Positions 59,977 to 64,000 of a stretch of 64,000 nucleotides of DNA are shown here, in pieces. Made by a program: the position numbers and the translations under genes. This DNA comes from Endoryza foliicola (lineage in GTDB: Bacteria > Bacteroidota > Bacteroidia > Chitinophagales > Chitinophagaceae), in NCBI GenBank assembly GCA_965226965.1, contig OZ245715.1:682001-746000 (forward strand). Direction: 5' to 3'. Each line of letters opens with the position of its first letter. Position 1 is the first letter of the stretch. A model generated the notes under the pieces. It ran no database searches, had not been told where the DNA came from, and saw only the letters and a list, made by a program, of their open reading frames with translations.

Positions 59977-60867
59977 ATGCCTACAAATCAGTCTCGCCGC
60001 AATGCATTGAAGAATCTCGTAGCCGGAACGGCGGCCATTGGCGCCACTACAGTATTGGGTTCTTTCTCAAATGAAACATCAAACTCCACAACATTGAAAG
60101 GTAATATTCAGCACTCCGCCTGTCGTTGGTGCTATGGAAATATTCCATTGGAAACATTGTGCGCAGAAGGCAAAAAGATTGGATTGATTGGAATTGACTT
60201 AGTGGGCCCCTCAGAATGGCCAACGTTAAAAAAGTACAACCTCATATCAACGATGTGCAATGGAGCAGAAATTAACCTTGTAGATGGATGGAACGACACT
60301 AATTTTCATTCAAAACTTATCCAAAATTACCTCGATATGATTCCTCTGGTTGCAAAAGCCGGGTATAAAAACCTGATTTGCTTCAGCGGCAGTCGTAGAG
60401 GTAAAGACGACGAAACCGGTTGGAAAAACTGTAGTGACGGGTTGAAGAAGATCATGAGTACCGCGGAGCAACACGGAGTAACCATCGTAATGGAATTATT
60501 GAACAGCAAAGTGGACCATAAAGATTACCAGTGTGATAAAACAGCATGGGGTGTTGAACTTGCAAAACGAATTGGATCGCCCAATTTCAAACTACTCTAC
60601 GACATCTATCACATGCAAATAGATGAAGGAGATGTAATCAGAACCATTCGCACTTATAAAGACTATATTGGTCACATTCATACAGGAGGCGTTCCCGGTC
60701 GTCGTGAAATTGACGAAAGTCAAGAGCTCTACTACCCGGCTATCATGAAAGCCATACTGGACCTAGGATACAAAGGATATGTTGCGCAAGAATTCATTCC
60801 TACCAGCAATGATCAAGCCCAACAATTAGCCGCTCTTCAAAAAGCAGTTCAAATTTGCGATGTATAA
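59977..60867 (+). CDS. Tat-exported hydroxypyruvate-isomerase-like TIM-barrel protein
   Basis: 296 residues from the ATG at 59977; the preceding in-frame segment overlaps the terminator. The Tat signal is NQSRRNALKNLVAGTAAIGATTVLG. The barrel resembles Hyi/OtnI: ACRWCYGNIPLETLC, VTIVMELLNSKVDHKDYQCD with metal Glu, FKLLYDIYHMQIDEGDVIRTI and HIHTGGVPGRREIDE, then VAQEFIPT. Hydroxypyruvate isomerases act on 3-carbon sugars; here a keto-sugar is more likely given the GMC genes downstream. 72 bases separate it from the first GMC gene, so both may share a transcript. Confidence 0.87.
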   Translation: MPTNQSRRNALKNLVAGTAAIGATTVLGSFSNETSNSTTLKGNIQHSACRWCYGNIPLETLCAEGKKIGLIGIDLVGPSEWPTLKKYNLISTMCNGAEINLVDGWNDTNFHSKLIQNYLDMIPLVAKAGYKNLICFSGSRRGKDDETGWKNCSDGLKKIMSTAEQHGVTIVMELLNSKVDHKDYQCDKTAWGVELAKRIGSPNFKLLYDIYHMQIDEGDVIRTIRTYKDYIGHIHTGGVPGRREIDESQELYYPAIMKAILDLGYKGYVAQEFIPTSNDQAQQLAALQKAVQICDV

Positions 60868-60939
60868 TCGAATCATTTAATAAATTAGGATTCATTAAAG
60901 AATTAGTACTAACTATTGTAAACCCATCAAAGAATTAAT

Positions 60940-62616
60940 ATGGCTGAGAATGTTTATGACGCAATCGTCGTTGGTTCCGGAATCAGTGGTGGCTGGGCTG
61001 CCAAAGAGTTAACCGAAAAAGGACTCAAGGTATTGATGCTCGAAAGAGGAAAAGATATCAAACACAAAGTTGATTATTTAGAAGCAAATAAAGAAGCTTG
61101 GGACCATCCCCATCGCGGGCAAAGAACCCAAGAAATGATCAACAATTATCCGGTGTTGAAGAGAGACTATCCATTGAACGAACGCAACCTCGATTGGTGG
61201 GCAAGTGATAAAGATTCTCCCTATACTGAAATTAAAAGATTCGATTGGTTCCGTGGTTACCACGTAGGTGGACGCTCTTTGATGTGGGGCCGTCAGTCTT
61301 ATAGATGGAGCGATTTGTATTTTGAAGAAAATGCTAAACAAGGAATTGCAGTAGACTGGCCGGTACGCTACAAAGAACTGGAACAATGGTACAGCTATGT
61401 TGAAAAATTCGCCGGAATCAGTGGTTCTAAAGAAGGACTTCCCGAATTACCGGATAGCGAATTCTTACCTCCGATGGACATGACCTGCGTTGAGAAAGAT
61501 GTAGCAGCTCGAATTAAGCAACACTATAAAGGAATTCGCAAAATGATCATCGGACGTTGCGCGCACGCCACTGTTCCTTTGAATGATCGTCAATGTCAGT
61601 TCCGCGATAAATGTTGGTACGGTTGTCCTTTCGGCGGTTATTTCAGTACCCAATCGGCTACTTTACCTGCCGCAGAAAAAACAGGAAATCTTACACTTCG
61701 TCCATGGAGTATTGTTACTAAAGTGCTTTATGACAAAGACACTAAGAAAGCTACCGGTGTAGAAGTGTTGGATGCAGAAACAAATAAAACCTATGAGTAT
61801 AAAGCAAAGATCATTTTCTTAAATGCATCTACTTTAAACTCAACTTGGATTATGATGAACTCCGCTACCGATGTGTGGGAGGGTGGTTTAGGAAGTAGCA
61901 GTGGTGAGTTGGGTCACAATTTAATGGACCATCACCTAGGTGTATACGCTTTTGGTTCTTTTGAAGGATACGAAGACAGATACACATACGGCCGTAGAGC
62001 AAATGGAGTATACATTCCTCGTTATCGCAACTTCTTTGGAGACAAACGCGATTATTTGCGCGGTTTTGGATATCAAGGAGGAGCGAGCAGAACAGGCTGG
62101 GGTCGTGAAATTGCTGAATTTACCATTGGCGCAGAATTCAAAGAAGAATTGTTAGAACCAGGACCATGGCAATTTGGTATGGGTGGTTTCGGTGAAATTC
62201 TTCCTTATCATGAGAATAAAGTAACACTCGATAAATCCAAAAAAGATAAGTGGGGCTTGAATGTGTTGGCATTTGATTGTGAATTGAAAGAGAACGAATT
62301 GAAAATGCGCAAAGACATGAAAGACGATGCGCAAGAAATGTTGGAAGCAGCCGGTTTGAAAAATGTTCAAGCGTTCGATGGCGATGGTACACCTGGTCGC
62401 GGTATCCACGAAATGGGTACGGCACGTATGGGCCACGATCCTAAAACATCGGTTCTTAACAAGTGGAACCAAGTATGGGATGCAAAGAATGTATTTGTAA
62501 CAGACGGAAGTTTCATGACTTCTGCGGCTTGTCAAAACCCATCTCTCACTTACATGGCATTTACAGCACGCGCTGCAGATTATGCGGTAAGTGAATTGAA
62601 AAAAGGTAATTTATAA
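60940..62616 (+). CDS. GMC family FAD-dependent sugar oxidoreductase (first of two)
   Basis: 558 residues. FAD-binding motif VVGSGISGGWAAKELTEKG (about 10-28) followed by VLMLERG, GMC signature region HVGGRSLMWGRQSYRWSD, and a C-terminal substrate domain with GIHEMGTARMG, the catalytic-His motif, then VTDGSFMTSAACQNPSLTYMAFTARA. Cys-rich CRDKCWYGCPFGG (about 220-232) is a feature of the gluconate-2-dehydrogenase/glucose-3-dehydrogenase type. It oxidises a sugar C-OH to a ketone, passing electrons to cytochrome c or another acceptor. No signal peptide is seen, so export may rely on a Tat partner (often a small gluconate-2-dehydrogenase subunit 3), which is not in view. Followed by a hairpin and a paralogue. 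Confidence 0.92.
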   Translation: MAENVYDAIVVGSGISGGWAAKELTEKGLKVLMLERGKDIKHKVDYLEANKEAWDHPHRGQRTQEMINNYPVLKRDYPLNERNLDWWASDKDSPYTEIKRFDWFRGYHVGGRSLMWGRQSYRWSDLYFEENAKQGIAVDWPVRYKELEQWYSYVEKFAGISGSKEGLPELPDSEFLPPMDMTCVEKDVAARIKQHYKGIRKMIIGRCAHATVPLNDRQCQFRDKCWYGCPFGGYFSTQSATLPAAEKTGNLTLRPWSIVTKVLYDKDTKKATGVEVLDAETNKTYEYKAKIIFLNASTLNSTWIMMNSATDVWEGGLGSSSGELGHNLMDHHLGVYAFGSFEGYEDRYTYGRRANGVYIPRYRNFFGDKRDYLRGFGYQGGASRTGWGREIAEFTIGAEFKEELLEPGPWQFGMGGFGEILPYHENKVTLDKSKKDKWGLNVLAFDCELKENELKMRKDMKDDAQEMLEAAGLKNVQAFDGDGTPGRGIHEMGTARMGHDPKTSVLNKWNQVWDAKNVFVTDGSFMTSAACQNPSLTYMAFTARAADYAVSELKKGNL

Positions 62617-62628
62617 GATTCAAGATAG

Positions 62629-62656
62629 ATCCCGACTGGTTTTATCCAGTCGGGAT
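62629..62656 (+). terminator. stable hairpin between the tandem GMC genes (partial terminator or attenuator)
   Basis: ATCCCGACTGG (62629-62639), loop TTTTAT, CCAGTCGGGAT (62646-62656), 11 perfect pairs but no T run, so it more likely slows exonucleases or sets the relative level of the two GMC proteins than ends transcription fully. Confidence 0.7.
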
Positions 62657-62689
62657 TCCTTCATTCAACTAATTGCAAATTGAATTGCT

Positions 62690-64000
62690 ATGCCAAATGA
62701 TACTACCTCGGTGAATGTAAACGGAGCAGCAAAAGAGCAAAACACTTTTGATGCCATCGTTATTGGTTCCGGAATCAGTGGCGGATGGGCCGCAAAGGAA
62801 CTCACAGAAAAAGGATTAAAAGTATTGATGCTTGAAAGAGGCTTCGATATCAAACACAAGGTCGATTATGTTGAGACCGGTAAAGATCCTTGGGAATATC
62901 CACATCGTGGAGGTAGAACTCAGCAAATGATCAAAGATTACCCTGTTTTAAAAAGAGACTATCCTCTCAACGAGATCAATTTAAAATGGTGGGCAAGTGA
63001 TAAAGATTGTCCTTACACAGAAGTGAAACGTTTCGATTGGTACAGAGGATACCATGTTGGAGGTCGTTCATTGATGTGGGGTCGTCAGTCGTATCGTTGG
63101 AGTGATTTCGACTTTGAAGCAAATGCCAAAGATGGTGTTGCGATCGATTGGCCTATTCGTTATAAAGACATTGCTCCTTGGTATAGCTACGCAGAAAAGT
63201 TTGCGGGGGTGAATGGTAATAAAGATGGATTACTACAGTTACCTGATGGAGATTTTCAACCTCCTATGGAATTGAATTGTGTAGAGAAAGACGTGGCAGC
63301 TAAGTTAAAAGATCATTATCAGGGTAAGAGATTGCTTACAATTGGACGTTCTGCCAACCTTACTAAAGAATTGCCCGGAAGAACACTTTGCCAATATAGA
63401 AACAGATGTTCTCACGGATGTCCGTTTGGAGGTTATTTCAGTACGCAGTCCTCTACACTGCCTGCGGCAATGGCTACCGGTAATTTGACCATGCGTGTAA
63501 ACTCAATTGTAACCAAGCTTATTTACGATAAAGACACGAAGAAAGCGAAAGGGGTTGAAGTATTAGATGCAGAAACCAACAAAACCTATGAGTATTATGC
63601 TAAGATTGTGTTCTTGAATGCCTCTACTCTCAACTCAACCTGGATTCTCATGAATACAGCGACTGATATTTGGCCGGCAGGATTGGGTAGCAGCAGTGGT
63701 GAGCTTGGACATAACTTAATGGATCATCACTTTAGAGTAGGCGCTTCTGCAACAGTTGAAGGATTTGAAGATAAGTACTACTACGGAAGAAGACCCAACG
63801 GTTTCTATATTCCTCGCTGGCAAAATTTGTTTGGCGACAAACAAGACTATATAAGAGGATACGGATATCAAGGAAGTGCTAGCAGACAAGGATGGGGCAG
63901 AGAAATTGCTGAATTGAATATCGGTACAGAATTGAAAGAAGCATTATCTGAACCGGGTCCATGGACTATTGGTATGACCGCATTTGGTGAAACGCTTCCT
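62690..64000 (+). CDS. second GMC family FAD-dependent sugar oxidoreductase, C-terminus beyond the window
   Basis: 437 codons are visible from the ATG at 62690, open to the last base. The first ~15 residues (MPNDTTSVNVNGAAKEQN) extend beyond the paralogue; then AIVIGSGISGGWAAKELTEKGL and the GMC core follow, matching 60940-62616 along the whole visible length, including YHVGGRSLMWGRQSYRWSD and CRYRN-like CQYRNRCSHGCPFGG. The catalytic His region lies outside. Duplicate genes with distinct N-termini suggest either different substrates or a heteromer. Same operon, behind the hairpin. Confidence 0.9.
   Translation, partial: MPNDTTSVNVNGAAKEQNTFDAIVIGSGISGGWAAKELTEKGLKVLMLERGFDIKHKVDYVETGKDPWEYPHRGGRTQQMIKDYPVLKRDYPLNEINLKWWASDKDCPYTEVKRFDWYRGYHVGGRSLMWGRQSYRWSDFDFEANAKDGVAIDWPIRYKDIAPWYSYAEKFAGVNGNKDGLLQLPDGDFQPPMELNCVEKDVAAKLKDHYQGKRLLTIGRSANLTKELPGRTLCQYRNRCSHGCPFGGYFSTQSSTLPAAMATGNLTMRVNSIVTKLIYDKDTKKAKGVEVLDAETNKTYEYYAKIVFLNASTLNSTWILMNTATDIWPAGLGSSSGELGHNLMDHHFRVGASATVEGFEDKYYYGRRPNGFYIPRWQNLFGDKQDYIRGYGYQGSASRQGWGREIAELNIGTELKEALSEPGPWTIGMTAFGETLP

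Noticed and set aside
1..64000. CRISPR arrays, tRNA and rRNA genes
   Set aside because: No regularly spaced identical repeats, cloverleaf-like sequences with TTCGA arms, or rRNA segments were recognised. A tRNA search program should be run to confirm.

Overview
The window looks like a chromosomal contig of a Bacteroidota bacterium, most likely in or near the family Chitinophagaceae. Supporting signs are Bacteroidota promoters of the TTTG-N19-TAnnTTTG type, the near absence of purine-rich ribosome binding sites, a DUF2480 protein, many Tat/lipoprotein-exported sugar and polysaccharide enzymes, and long degenerate intergenic repeats. No rRNA or tRNA gene was seen. The genus assignment is inference.

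Layout. Bases 1-6712 hold housekeeping genes: the 3' end of mnmG, nadA, a PpiD-like periplasmic foldase, DUF2480, a GNAT acetyltransferase and a methionine-type aminotransferase. A 724-bp gene-free stretch between nadA and the foldase carries a cluster of DnaA-box-like 9-mers beside mnmG and is a candidate replication origin. Bases 6713-17271 are sparse: HAD hydrolase, helical-repeat protein, exported protein, FeoB and AsnRS, separated by roughly 0.4-1.6 kb blocks of shared direct and inverted repeats. A GH43-type exported glycosidase (17410-19179) follows.

Bases about 19200-32475 are an A+T-rich accessory island inserted behind the GH43 gene. Decayed copies of the last ~220 bp of the GH43 gene recur in its middle (21651-21870) and at its far border (32291-32475). 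Gene boundaries carry imperfect palindromes resembling integron attC sites, but no integrase is in view. The cargo is mostly defence: a phospholipase-D-fold nuclease, a uracil-DNA-glycosylase-like protein, a restriction-modification system (XRE regulator, PD-(D/E)XK nuclease, convergent Eco57I-like methyltransferase), and a five-gene CBASS operon of the type II-short kind (DUF2188 protein, two-TM NUDIX effector, CD-NTase, E2-like protein) that ends in an unusual second, membrane-anchored nucleotidyltransferase. Divergent from CBASS, across a region with nested palindromes, lies a three-gene module of a sigma-factor-like protein, a small helical protein and an ImmA/IrrE metallopeptidase. It resembles in logic, but not in parts, the CapH/CapP regulators of other CBASS loci.

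Bases 32548-41076 return to chromosomal genes: a zinc-ribbon protein, an HxlR remnant, an NADP-binding oxidoreductase, a beta-propeller lipoprotein, an M20-type peptidase broken by one in-frame amber codon, a CvfB-like RNA-binding protein and a PcrA/UvrD helicase. Bases 41406-50258 form one operon of planctomycete-type cytochrome/DUF1553, DUF1501, NHL propeller, chitobiase-C-domain proteins and a GH18 chitinase. An ArsC-like gene and a sigma factor/membrane protein pair follow. Bases 52040-64000 form a sugar-oxidation locus: sugar isomerase/epimerases, Gfo/Idh/MocA dehydrogenases, a DUF1080 (3-keto-disaccharide hydrolase-like) protein, cytochrome c, an MFS transporter and two tandem GMC oxidoreductases, the last running off the right edge. 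Together they suggest periplasmic oxidation of sugars to keto-sugars, hydrolysis, uptake and isomerisation.
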